A DNA stretch of 34,683 nt from CAZIBG01 sp964536985 (GCA_964536985.1 CAZIBG010000010.1:1-34683), one strand, 5' to 3'; shown: positions 8,332 through 15,269, counted from the stretch's first letter. Made by a program: numbers and translations. The notes: generated from the sequence alone by a model not told the origin.

Positions 8332-8553
8332 TTAGGCTCTACGTCCAGGCATGAATGCCGTTACCAACTTAAGTAGTGATGTGGCTTTATTGGCAATTGA
8401 TTTAGCATGAGCCACTCGTTCATCAACCACATCATGCAGTCGATTAATCTTTGCTTTTATTACCAGAATTGCAGCCAATATTGCAACTATCACGACGGTC
8501 ATGAGTGTCATGAATACGATGCCAATAATATAGAATGCGGTTTGTAGCTCCAT
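8332..8553 (-). CDS. Small single-pass membrane protein
   Basis: This 73-aa protein has one long hydrophobic segment at about residues 8-32, followed by a charged amphipathic helix (KINRLHDVVDERVAHAKSIA) and a basic end (PGRRA). It is the second gene of a two-gene operon after the YtxH-like gene, 20 nt downstream, with AGAGGAT before its ATG. Such pairs resemble small envelope or general-stress proteins, but no function can be assigned. Confidence 0.6.
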   Translation of the reverse strand: MELQTAFYIIGIVFMTLMTVVIVAILAAILVIKAKINRLHDVVDERVAHAKSIANKATSLLKLVTAFMPGRRA

Positions 8554-8573
8554 AATTATCCTCTTAGATTAGT

Positions 8574-8918
8574 TTATAGTCGGTCGTTGGTTTCTCTTTT
8601 AATGCGCTCGGCAGCAAGGTCTGTTTTACGAGAAGCCTTTTCGATCATTTGGTTGGCCCCCATGGCTAGTTCATCTGATTTTTCGGCCGCTTTGTCAGCA
8701 ACCTGATGGACCTTATCGGCCATCCTTTCCCTGCGCTCGTTCAGCTTCTGCTGTGCTTGATCACCAAGCGACTTAGCTCGTGTTTTTAATTCACTGCGTG
8801 TTTCCTGCCCACTTTTCGGCGCTGCTAACATTCCGGCAGCAACACCTGCGGCGGCACCCAAAATCATTCCGAGGGTCAGGTATATTCCCTTGTCGGTGTT
8901 TTGTTGCATCTGTGACAT
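8574..8918 (-). CDS. YtxH-like small membrane/stress protein
   Basis: This 114-aa protein has the YtxH pattern: a short N-terminus, a Gly/Ala-rich membrane segment (about 13-32, GMILGAAAGVAAGMLAAP), the PKSGxETR motif directly after it, and a long Lys/Arg/Glu-rich helix to the C-terminus that probably forms a coiled coil. Family members are linked to envelope stress but have no known biochemical activity. AAGGAG is well placed before the ATG. It is co-transcribed with the 73-aa membrane protein. Confidence 0.75.
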   Translation of the reverse strand: MSQMQQNTDKGIYLTLGMILGAAAGVAAGMLAAPKSGQETRSELKTRAKSLGDQAQQKLNERRERMADKVHQVADKAAEKSDELAMGANQMIEKASRKTDLAAERIKRETNDRL

Positions 8919-9017
8919 AGTATTTCTCCTTGATTAGCTTAGTAACTCACTTACACTACGCCAGATTCACAAGGTATTCAGTTAAATATCCCACAGTCTC
9001 ATAATTTTGGATTCTGC

Positions 9018-9023
9018 TACCAT
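9018..9023 (+). promoter_or_regulatory. Candidate extended -10 box for VOC gene
   Basis: TACCAT preceded by TGC forms an extended -10 like several others in this window. It leaves a leader of about 40 nt with a clear AAGGAG before the ATG at 9068. Confidence 0.4.
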
Positions 9024-9067
9024 AAAAGCGTAGCCTAAGATTTTAAGTGATACGCAAAGGAGAAACT

Positions 9068-9454
9068 ATGGAAATGATTGGATCATTCAGCGGATTTACC
9101 GTAAACAACACTGCAGAAGCGAAGGATTTTTACACTAGCATAGTGGGATTAACCCTAACCGACGAAAAAATGGGACTACATTTTGACATGCCAGGTGGTG
9201 GAAAATTCTTTATTTATGAAAAGCCAGATCACAAACCAGCTGAATTTACGATTCTTAACTTTGTAGTATCAGATATAAACCAGGCAGTAGATGAGCTTGT
9301 CAGCAAAGGCGTAGTATTTGAACGCTACGACAACATGCCAGCCGAACAAGACGAAAGTGGCGTTCTGCGTGGACTTGCCGCAAATCAAGGACCAGATATT
9401 GCCTGGTTCAAAGATCCTGCTGGCAACATTTTGTCCGTGATTCAAGATAAGTAG
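9068..9454 (+). CDS. VOC-family (glyoxalase/bleomycin-resistance-like) protein
   Basis: This 128-aa protein has the two beta-alpha-beta-beta-beta modules of the vicinal oxygen chelate fold. The first is GSFSGFTVNNTAEAKDFYTS with GLHFDMPGGGKFFIYEK. The second is FVVSDINQAVDELVSKGVVF with IAWFKDPAGNILSVIQ. This fold covers glyoxalases, extradiol dioxygenases and drug-binding proteins, and the metal ligands are not clear enough here to choose. An upstream GTG at 9047 would add seven residues, but AAGGAG at 9058-9063 lies inside that extension and is correctly spaced for ATG 9068, so the shorter form is preferred. Confidence 0.85.
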   Translation: MEMIGSFSGFTVNNTAEAKDFYTSIVGLTLTDEKMGLHFDMPGGGKFFIYEKPDHKPAEFTILNFVVSDINQAVDELVSKGVVFERYDNMPAEQDESGVLRGLAANQGPDIAWFKDPAGNILSVIQDK

Positions 9455-9505
9455 CAAATCAAATTGTGTCATAATATGTTATTAGCATATTGTCAAGCAA
9501 CAGCG

Positions 9506-9511
9506 TATACT
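9506..9511 (+). promoter_or_regulatory. Candidate -10 box for the microprotein operon
   Basis: TATACT lies 30 nt before the ATG at 9542, which gives a short leader holding GGGAG. No convincing -35 box is seen at 17 nt. Confidence 0.45.
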
Positions 9512-9541
9512 AAGAGTATATAGAGACAAAAGGGAGTGTAC

Positions 9542-9598
9542 ATGTCAAAAGATCGTGGCCGTAAAGAAGTCAAAAAGCCTAAGAAAGCTAAGGAATAA
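9542..9598 (+). CDS. 18-aa basic microprotein
   Basis: A complete ORF too short for routine gene calling encodes an 18-residue protein, MSKDRGRKEVKKPKKAKE. Nine residues are Lys or Arg. GGGAG lies at ribosome-binding distance before the ATG, and a TATACT box is upstream. Its last codons (AAGGAATAA) supply the Shine-Dalgarno sequence for the next gene, whose ATG starts 1 nt after the stop, so the two are translationally coupled. Short Lys-rich proteins of this type are widespread in bacteria but uncharacterised. It could bind RNA or ribosomes, or act as a translated leader; I cannot decide. Confidence 0.6.
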   Translation: MSKDRGRKEVKKPKKAKE

Positions 9599-9599
9599 T

Positions 9600-9869
9600 A
9601 TGGCAGTATCCAAGCGAACCTCCGCCTACTTTGATACCGATGAAGGTATTGAAATAGAAAAAATCTTACAGGATATGGATGTTAACGAAGCATTTAACAC
9701 CGATGCAAGTTACTCTGCTAATTCAGATTTGTACCCAGATAACCTCATTCCGTTTGTCGAGAAGCACAAAAGCTATCTCACTAAGCATCCATCTACTGAC
9801 GCTCGCCAGTACCTTGCTAACCTTCGATTGGTTACACGTAAGCGCGTAAACTTCAGCGTTTCTTACTAG
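9600..9869 (+). CDS. Small hypothetical protein coupled to the microprotein
   Basis: This 89-aa protein starts MAVSKRTSAYF and is acidic in the middle (DTDEGIEIEKILQDMDVN), with a basic C-terminus (LVTRKRVNFSVSY). No known domain is evident. I chose the ATG at 9600 rather than the upstream in-frame GTG at 9555 because the intervening bases encode the 18-aa microprotein in another frame, and AAGGA sits just before 9600. No membrane segment is present. Confidence 0.6.
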   Translation: MAVSKRTSAYFDTDEGIEIEKILQDMDVNEAFNTDASYSANSDLYPDNLIPFVEKHKSYLTKHPSTDARQYLANLRLVTRKRVNFSVSY

Positions 9870-9918
9870 CTCATACCGTTACTTAGCGCAGTTCGTGGAA
9901 TATATACAGCACAACCTG

Positions 9919-9924
9919 TATACT
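9919..9924 (+). promoter_or_regulatory. -10 box before the palindrome-controlled gene
   Basis: TATACT is followed immediately by a perfect inverted repeat (9926-9948) and then the ATG at 9949. The transcription start would fall inside the repeat. Confidence 0.5.
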
Positions 9925-9925
9925 A

Positions 9926-9948
9926 ATTAATTCTGATCAAGAATTAAT
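9926..9948 (+). promoter_or_regulatory. Perfect 9-bp inverted repeat, candidate operator
   Basis: ATTAATTCT and its exact reverse complement AGAATTAAT flank the 5-nt centre GATCA. The element fills the whole space between the -10 box and the start codon. It could bind a dimeric repressor over the transcription start, or form a 5' hairpin in the mRNA. The A/T-rich arms favour an operator. Confidence 0.55.
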
Positions 9949-10902
9949 ATGACAAATCCATTACGCCCAACTGGCCGCACCATTACAGCATCCTCACCCG
10001 AACGGATGAAAATTGGTATGCCCGATCTAGACTTAGCGCTCGACACACTAGAAGATAGTCGAGGAGAGCTATTCTGTAGTCTAAGTCGCTATGGCATAAC
10101 AATTGGCTACGTCCCGGCTGAGGGCCCAGTTATGACATTCGAAGAGTCTTCGATGGGCAATGAAGCACCACTTGCCACTGCAATTCTACGTCACGATGGC
10201 GCGAAACATACTGGCTTATCATACTCTGGAAGAACAGGCGAAACCCCAGTCGATTCCTATCCGACCTCTAGCACCTCAGATGCAATTCGGATACATCTTG
10301 GCACTGCCGAACATGATGGAGTACCAGCCCGGCCAATAGAAAGCGGGCCCGCTGTTGTAGAAGTTTCTGCTAATCCCACCGAATATAAACGGAGCCCCTT
10401 ACTGCAGGATGCACTTATAATTGGCACGAGGGCGGTTGGCGCTTTTGCTATTGGCAGGGCGGCCAAAGAGCACGCAAATCACCTGAATAGTTTTGAGTTT
10501 TCCCTAGGCCTTCTTGTTGCAGCACAGCTAGAGACAAAGTCCGGATACTGGGTACCGCTAAAGTATCTTGATGGTGAACCCGCCCATGAACTACTAGAGA
10601 CAATGAAATCAACCTATCTGGATCGCGCACTTGTACCAGCAACACTACAAGCCCTCAAACTCAGTTCTGGCTGGCCAATACCTATCAACTCTATTGGAAA
10701 TCGTTTACCTCTCTTTGGTTATAGTTTCGAGGAGATGCGTGGACTACTACTGCCTAAGCTTAACCAAGTAATAGCGAATGATGTGGAAGCTCAACGTAAA
10801 TTCGCCCAACGCAAGCAAGCCCACGGTGCGTATGGCAGTTTTGATAAGTCGATGAGCGCGCAGCTTGATAATTTTCTGCGTAACCGCTTAGGTCTGGAAT
10901 AA
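9949..10902 (+). CDS. Conserved-looking hypothetical protein
   Basis: I do not recognise this 317-aa protein. It has no signal peptide. An Ala/Gly-rich hydrophobic patch at about residues 155-170 (LIIGTRAVGAFAIGRAAKEH) is more like a buried helix than a membrane segment. The C-terminal third is helical and charged (VIANDVEAQRKFAQRKQAHG). Two Thr/Ser-rich stretches lie near residues 100-120. It is monocistronic, with a TATACT box and a palindromic candidate operator directly upstream, so it is likely regulated. Base composition matches its neighbours. Confidence 0.6.
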   Translation: MTNPLRPTGRTITASSPERMKIGMPDLDLALDTLEDSRGELFCSLSRYGITIGYVPAEGPVMTFEESSMGNEAPLATAILRHDGAKHTGLSYSGRTGETPVDSYPTSSTSDAIRIHLGTAEHDGVPARPIESGPAVVEVSANPTEYKRSPLLQDALIIGTRAVGAFAIGRAAKEHANHLNSFEFSLGLLVAAQLETKSGYWVPLKYLDGEPAHELLETMKSTYLDRALVPATLQALKLSSGWPIPINSIGNRLPLFGYSFEEMRGLLLPKLNQVIANDVEAQRKFAQRKQAHGAYGSFDKSMSAQLDNFLRNRLGLE

Positions 10903-10917
10903 TCAGATAGAGCTTGC

Positions 10918-10923
10918 TATACT
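10918..10923 (+). promoter_or_regulatory. Extended -10 box for the flavin electron-transfer operon
   Basis: TGC-TATACT ends 6 nt before the ATG at 10930, so the first gene of the operon is leaderless. The two downstream genes depend on short or overlapping junctions. Confidence 0.65.
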
Positions 10924-10929
10924 ATTGGT

Positions 10930-11397
10930 ATGCAAAAAAATAATAACACCGCAATTGTCGGCATTGTTGCCGTAGTCGTTATTGGCGCCCTGGTAGCAGG
11001 GACAATTGTGCTCAAACCAAAATCAGATAGTTCGGGCTCTTCAACATCTCAAGTAACCAGCAGCACGTCAAGTGGAGGTGCCACTGTTGACCCATCTGCA
11101 ACATATAAAGATGGTGCATATTCAACGACGGCCTCCTATACTTCTCCCGGCGGCACCGAAGATATGAAGATAACCATGACAATTAGTAATGGGACCATTA
11201 CCGAAAGCAGCGTTGTTGCAGAAGCTAGTAACCGTGAGTCTCGAGCGTATCAGAATGATTTTATAGATGGTTATGCTTCTCAAACAAACGGCAAAGCACT
11301 AGCCACACTTCAGCTTTCTCGGGTCTCAGGTGCATCACTTACAACTCGTAGCTTTAACGAGGCACTAGACATCATTCGATCCCAAGCCAAGATGTAA
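10930..11397 (+). CDS. Membrane-anchored FMN-binding domain protein
   Basis: This 155-aa protein has an N-terminal membrane helix (about 8-27) and a Ser/Thr-rich linker (33-56). The small extracytosolic FMN_bind domain begins at YKDGAYSTTASY. The flavinylation motif is readable as SGAS at 133-136 followed by Leu-Thr, matching the family's SGA(S/T)x(S/T) pattern in which ApbE links FMN to a Ser or Thr through a phosphoester. Such domains pass electrons outside the membrane, as in NqrC/RnfG. It is the first gene of a tight operon with apbE (2-nt gap) and an NqrB/RnfD-FNR fusion, which supports the assignment. Confidence 0.88.
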   Translation: MQKNNNTAIVGIVAVVVIGALVAGTIVLKPKSDSSGSSTSQVTSSTSSGGATVDPSATYKDGAYSTTASYTSPGGTEDMKITMTISNGTITESSVVAEASNRESRAYQNDFIDGYASQTNGKALATLQLSRVSGASLTTRSFNEALDIIRSQAKM

Positions 11398-11399
11398 TC

Positions 11400-12281
11400 A
11401 TGGCCAAAGACCTAGATACTCAAAAAGCCCACCTTCAGTTCGAAGCTATTGGTACAGCCTGGACCATCGACCTCGACGTCTCGTCGCAGCGGGCTGCGAG
11501 TATCGCCCAGCTTATCGCTGACCGCATAAGCCAGTTCGACCAACACTATTCCCGCTTCCGTTCCGACTCTTGGGTCACGCATATTGGAACCAATCCAGGT
11601 AAGCATCCTGTACCGGACGACTTTGCCGATCTGTATGACTTTTATGAATCGATGTACCAAATGACTGATGGATTGGTGACGCCGCTAATTGGGGATGCGA
11701 TGGAAAGGGCAGGGTACAATGCGAATTACGACCTGCGCCCCAAGCAACTTAAAAAAATCCCGGCATTATCTGAAGTACTAGAATTTAGCGACAATACTTT
11801 ACATGTTAAGTATTCATGTGTTTTAGACTTTGGTGCTGCTGGCAAAGGATATTTAGTCGACTTAATCGGACAAGAGCTCGAAAAGCAGGGGATTCAAAAC
11901 TACATAATTGATGCCGGGGGTGATATTCTGCACCACTCCCCTACCCCCACCCCTGTTGGACTAGAGAGCCCGGACGACACCCAGAAAGTCTTTGGCATCG
12001 TCAATTTACAGGGGTCAAGCCTATGTGGATCAGCCGGAAACAAACGAAAGTGGGGAAAATACCATCACATTATGAATCCCAGCACTCTCCAATCACAGAA
12101 TTCGGTTAAAGCCACATGGGTCATTGCAGACACAGCCATGGCAGCCGACGGGCTAGCGACCTGCCTATTCTTTGTTCCCGCCAGTAGGCTCAAGGGCTAC
12201 AACTTTGAATATCTATGCGTATTAGAGGATAATGTAATTAACGTTTCAAAAGCATTCCCAGGAAAGGCTACCAATGAATGA
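11400..12281 (+). CDS. apbE: ApbE-like FAD:protein FMN transferase
   Basis: This 293-aa protein transfers FMN from FAD to a Ser or Thr of a target flavoprotein with Mg2+. The family motifs occur in order: MTDGLVTPL near 88-96, LDFGAAGKGYLVD at 142-154, DAGGD at 171-175, GSAGNKRKW at 210-218, HHIMNP at 222-227 and ADTAMAADGLATCLF at 243-257 with the metal-binding Asp250/Thr254 region. The expected target is the FMN-binding protein encoded 2 nt upstream, and possibly Thr214 of the downstream membrane protein. No signal peptide or lipobox is seen, although many ApbE proteins are exported. Its end overlaps the next gene by 8 nt. Confidence 0.93.
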   Translation: MAKDLDTQKAHLQFEAIGTAWTIDLDVSSQRAASIAQLIADRISQFDQHYSRFRSDSWVTHIGTNPGKHPVPDDFADLYDFYESMYQMTDGLVTPLIGDAMERAGYNANYDLRPKQLKKIPALSEVLEFSDNTLHVKYSCVLDFGAAGKGYLVDLIGQELEKQGIQNYIIDAGGDILHHSPTPTPVGLESPDDTQKVFGIVNLQGSSLCGSAGNKRKWGKYHHIMNPSTLQSQNSVKATWVIADTAMAADGLATCLFFVPASRLKGYNFEYLCVLEDNVINVSKAFPGKATNE

Positions 12282-13812
12282 GTTTGTAAAAGTAATCGAC
12301 AACTTTGTTAATAAAATAACCATGTATAAATTCCTTCTTTGGGGGCTATGCATCCTCGCTGGAATTTCATGGTTGTTTAGCGCTGTCGGCGTTCTTCCCT
12401 ATGGAGCTATCCGACCATTAGCGGGTGCTGCCGTCCTATTAATCGTTTGTTATGGCGTGAATCTGTTACTGGCCAAGTTCTACAAGGTTAAGGCAGTCAG
12501 CGGCGAATCGGCAGCCATTACCGCCATGCTATTGTTCTTCATTTTTCAGCCGCCCAAGGACGTAAAAGAAGCAGTGATATTGGGCGTAGCAAGTGTAATC
12601 GCTATGGCCAGCAAGTATGTATTAGTAAAGAACGAAAGGCACTTCCTAAACCCGGCTGCAGTAGGTGCACTAGTTGTAAGTGTGACAGGACTTCTTAGTA
12701 CCCGTTGGTGGATCGGCAGCGACAGCATGTTTATCTTTGTCGTAATCCTGGGTGTGTTATTGGTCAGAAAAACACATCGCTGGCCCATGGTGGCAACCTA
12801 TGGCGCAGTTGCCTTCACTCTGGCAGTTCTGCGCAGTAGTGCATCTTTGGGATCGGCCGTACAAACATCACTATTCTCTTTCCCGATCATTTTCTTTGGT
12901 GCATTTATGTTGACCGAGCCGGTCACTACCCCACCCCGTCGCTACCAACAGGTTGCCTATGGCGCATTTGTTGGACTGCTATTTAGCTCCGGCTTGTCGA
13001 TTGGTTCATATTCAATGACCCCAGAGATCAGCCTGATCATTGGAAACTTAGCGGTGTTCGCATTAGCGCGTCGGATACGCCAGCCACTTAAACTGGTAGA
13101 GATCCGCGACATTGGCAATACTATAAAAGAATACGTTTTTAAACCCGTTGTACCACTCAAGTTTAAGGCCGGACAGTATTTAGAAATTACCCTGCCGGTG
13201 TCTGCAGTAAAAGGCAGAAAGACCGATGCCCGTGGTAATCGTCGAAGCTTCTCAATTGCCTCCTCTCCTACCGAAGACCACGTTCTCCTGGGAGTAAAGC
13301 ATGCCACGCCAAGCAGTACTTTCAAGCTAGAGCTAGCCGACCTCAAAAAAGGCGACGTCATTGCTGGAAACAACGTAGCTGGTGACTTTATCCTACCCAT
13401 CGACGACCGAGCAAAGTTGGTTTTTATTGCTGGTGGTATCGGAATTACTCCATTCAGAAGCATGCTCAAGTATCTAGTAGATAGCAAACACAATCGTAGC
13501 ATCACCCTGTTCTATGCTGTCTCGGATGCAAAGCAAATTGTCTACAAAGATATCCTTAACGAAGCAAAAGAATTTGGCTTGAAGATCGTATATGTACTGA
13601 CGCCAATGGAAGGGCACGAAGTACCAAAGAGCTGGACAGGTGAGGTAGGTTTTATTGATCAAGCGATGATAGAAAAACACGTGCTAGATTACAAGAAACG
13701 ACAGTTCTACATATCAGGCCCCGACGCGATGGTACAGGCCAACAAAAAACTTCTGCGATCTATCGGCATTAGCCGAGATCAAATCAAGACCGACTATTTC
13801 TCTGGCTACTAG
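12274..13812 (+). CDS. NqrB/RnfD-like membrane domain fused to FNR-type NAD(P)H:flavin reductase
   Basis: This 512-aa fusion is probably the membrane core of a transmembrane electron-transfer system. Residues of about 18-265 form several membrane helices with NqrB/RnfD features: ERHFLNPAAVGAL (121-133) and FMLTEPVTTP (211-220), where Thr214 matches the covalent-FMN threonine region. Residues 270-512 are a cytosolic ferredoxin-NADP reductase-type module. It has the FAD motif RRSFSIAS (323-330), the pyridine-nucleotide glycine motif GGIGITPF (387-394) and YISGPDAM (479-486). The layout suggests NAD(P)H to FAD to membrane flavin to the extracytosolic FMN protein. It overlaps apbE by 8 nt with GGAAAGG upstream, and its stop overlaps the stop of the convergent gene. 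Confidence 0.88.
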   Translation: MNEFVKVIDNFVNKITMYKFLLWGLCILAGISWLFSAVGVLPYGAIRPLAGAAVLLIVCYGVNLLLAKFYKVKAVSGESAAITAMLLFFIFQPPKDVKEAVILGVASVIAMASKYVLVKNERHFLNPAAVGALVVSVTGLLSTRWWIGSDSMFIFVVILGVLLVRKTHRWPMVATYGAVAFTLAVLRSSASLGSAVQTSLFSFPIIFFGAFMLTEPVTTPPRRYQQVAYGAFVGLLFSSGLSIGSYSMTPEISLIIGNLAVFALARRIRQPLKLVEIRDIGNTIKEYVFKPVVPLKFKAGQYLEITLPVSAVKGRKTDARGNRRSFSIASSPTEDHVLLGVKHATPSSTFKLELADLKKGDVIAGNNVAGDFILPIDDRAKLVFIAGGIGITPFRSMLKYLVDSKHNRSITLFYAVSDAKQIVYKDILNEAKEFGLKIVYVLTPMEGHEVPKSWTGEVGFIDQAMIEKHVLDYKKRQFYISGPDAMVQANKKLLRSIGISRDQIKTDYFSGY

Positions 13813-14333
13813 CCACCGGCAACAGATGTAGTAGGCTGGCGAAGTGATGTTTGACCTTCTGACTCTCCAAGCGCGCCACCAACTACTGGATCATCCTTCC
13901 AAGTCTCTAGCTCCGGACAAGTAATACTTAGGTCTGATAGCGTCACATCACCGTCTACGAAAACTCCCGGATCTTCCCTGGCAACGTCTTCGCTAACTGC
14001 CTTGTTGCGCATAGCAACAATCACATAGCCACTATCAGGTGCGATCACTCGTACGGTATACTTTCCGTCGCTCGTCGTCATAACGCCAGCGCCGCCAACA
14101 ATCTCGCTTTCGTTGCATCCAGATGTGTCTACTCGCGCAATGCCATTGAGCGGGCCGATAGTTCGCTCGGCTGCATCACGGGCGATCCAACCTGCCATCA
14201 CAGCCAAAGTCATGGCCAGTACCGTCGCTCCAACACGTTGTGCTTTATTAAAACGACTTTGTGGATATACATCTGCTTGGTCGGTGTTATCTTGAGGGTC
14301 TTGTGGTTCTTGATGGTCGTATGTTTCTGTCAT
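13809..14333 (-). CDS. Single-pass membrane protein of unknown function
   Basis: This 174-aa protein has an acidic, Gln/Asp-rich cytosolic N-terminus (residues 1-30), one membrane helix (about 34-52) and an extracytosolic domain of about 120 residues. The domain has two cysteines (Cys72 in DTSGCNES and Cys139 in SITCPE) that could form a disulfide. I recognise no family. Its stop codon shares bases with the stop of the convergent electron-transfer gene. It lies 18 nt downstream of the ftsB-like gene but has its own -10 box in that gap, so it can be read leaderlessly. Confidence 0.6.
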   Translation of the reverse strand: MTETYDHQEPQDPQDNTDQADVYPQSRFNKAQRVGATVLAMTLAVMAGWIARDAAERTIGPLNGIARVDTSGCNESEIVGGAGVMTTSDGKYTVRVIAPDSGYVIVAMRNKAVSEDVAREDPGVFVDGDVTLSDLSITCPELETWKDDPVVGGALGESEGQTSLRQPTTSVAGG

Positions 14334-14340
14334 GAAAGAC

Positions 14341-14346
14341 AGATTA
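14341..14346 (-). promoter_or_regulatory. -10 box for leaderless membrane-protein gene
   Basis: TAATCT on the minus strand ends 7 nt before the ATG at 14333, inside the 18-nt gap after the ftsB-like gene. No Shine-Dalgarno sequence is present. Confidence 0.4.
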
Positions 14347-14351
14347 CCACA

Positions 14352-14798
14352 CTACTTATCCCGGTGGAAAACAAAATTGAACCAAGCATCAAGATTCTTC
14401 TGATACGTTGGCCTGGTGTCAGCCAAAGCTTGCGGCTTAACATCCACGCCGGGCAGATCCACCGTATTAGCTAAGGCTACGCTTTTTGGTACGTTGTAGA
14501 CTGTTTCGCCGGGTGCAGCCTTTCCAAACTGACGACGCGCTGCCAGCTCCAAAAACTGATCTGTTTTGTAATACTCGTTGCGTAATTTAAGATTTACATT
14601 CTCTAGTTTTTTCACATCGTTTTGTTGGTTGAGGGTCGAGATCTGCTTTTGCAGTTCGTAGTTTGTCTGGATGGATTTAACACCGCTCCACGACACAAGC
14701 AGAGCAATAATGCCAAATATCAATAGACCGAGCACTCTGGTATCGTTGAGCGCCTCGGCATATGGATGTTTTAGTATTTCTCTTACCCGTTCTTGCAT
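14352..14798 (-). CDS. FtsB/DivIC-like septum formation initiator
   Basis: This 148-aa protein has the FtsB/DivIC layout: a short cytosolic N-terminus, one membrane helix (about 22-40), a coiled coil (about 45-76, KQISTLNQQNDVKKLENVNL) and the family end motif LAARRQFGKAAPGETVYNVP (86-104). These proteins form the FtsQLB-type complex that activates septal wall synthesis. A longer frame runs to an ATG at 14834, but TATACT lies 8 nt upstream of ATG 14798, so I place the start there; the longer frame would read through the promoter. It is divergent from the split tRNA gene. Confidence 0.82.
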   Translation of the reverse strand: MQERVREILKHPYAEALNDTRVLGLLIFGIIALLVSWSGVKSIQTNYELQKQISTLNQQNDVKKLENVNLKLRNEYYKTDQFLELAARRQFGKAAPGETVYNVPKSVALANTVDLPGVDVKPQALADTRPTYQKNLDAWFNFVFHRDK

Positions 14799-14806
14799 AT
14801 GCTTAC

Positions 14807-14812
14807 AGTATA
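14807..14812 (-). promoter_or_regulatory. -10 box for ftsB-like gene
   Basis: TATACT on the minus strand ends 8 nt before ATG 14798. It lies back to back with the tRNA promoter at 14822-14850. Confidence 0.5.
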
Positions 14813-14821
14813 TAACAGAGC

Positions 14822-14850
14822 TTCCGAGGTGCATGCATATCTGTTATAAT
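14822..14850 (+). promoter_or_regulatory. Promoter of the split tRNA gene
   Basis: A perfect -10 TATAAT (14845-14850) lies 17 nt downstream of TTCCGA (14822-14827), a weak -35. The mature tRNA starts at 14867, so the 5' leader is about 10 nt. The same TTCCGA, 17 nt from its -10, precedes the gene at 17741. The first three bases of the -10 box also complement the stop codon of the antisense endonuclease gene. Confidence 0.65.
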
Positions 14851-15269
14851 CCACCTAGCTGGTTACGGGGGTGTAGCTCAGTGGTTAGAGCAGCGGGCTC
14901 AATTAACAATTTGGCTAAGTCTAGATTAGGATTATGCGTTTCCGCATGACAGTTATGACAAAGCAAGATACATTTTTCAAACTCATTTAGAACCGAACTA
15001 AGCTTACGATTTGAAAGTGAACGAGCATCCAATTGGAATTCTTTTCCACCAAGATGGTGAAATGCTAAACCCGCAAGGTTAGTTGCATACCCACAAATCG
15101 AACACTTTCCACCAAGCTTCTTAATAAGATAAAGCTTTCGAGCAAGTCCTCTCTTCTTTTGAGCAGGATAAGATTGATGAGCTTTATTCTTACAATTCAA
15201 TGAGCAGAAAAGTGTCTGCTTACCCTTTAGTTTTGTACTGCAAATTTTGCAGTTAGACTCAAGTTTCAT
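14844..15269 (-). CDS. HNH homing endonuclease encoded antisense within the tRNA group I intron
   Basis: This 141-aa protein has an N-terminal zinc-finger-like segment (Cys7, Cys10, Cys22, Cys26), a basic linker and an HNH domain. The domain has CSIC at 56-59, the His71-His72 pair, and CHNC at 104-107 followed by His108 and His112. Such enzymes cut intronless alleles and spread the intron. The gene runs opposite to the tRNA. Residues after about 124 are translated from the reverse complement of the tRNA 5' exon, and the stop codon comes from the complement of the tRNA -10 box. TAAAAT lies 6 nt before the ATG, giving a leaderless transcript from within the intron. The HNH core ends near residue 112, wholly inside the intron. 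Confidence 0.85.
   Translation of the reverse strand: MKLESNCKICSTKLKGKQTLFCSLNCKNKAHQSYPAQKKRGLARKLYLIKKLGGKCSICGYATNLAGLAFHHLGGKEFQLDARSLSNRKLSSVLNEFEKCILLCHNCHAETHNPNLDLAKLLIEPAALTTELHPRNQLGGL

Noticed and set aside
12957..13505. 182-aa antisense frame inside the NqrB/RnfD-FNR gene
   Set aside because: It is Arg/Ser/Pro-rich shadow coding opposite a strongly conserved gene, with no promoter or start signal.
14799..14834. 12-codon N-terminal extension of the ftsB-like gene
   Set aside because: It would translate the TATACT promoter region; ATG 14798 fits the leaderless spacing and the family's N-terminus.
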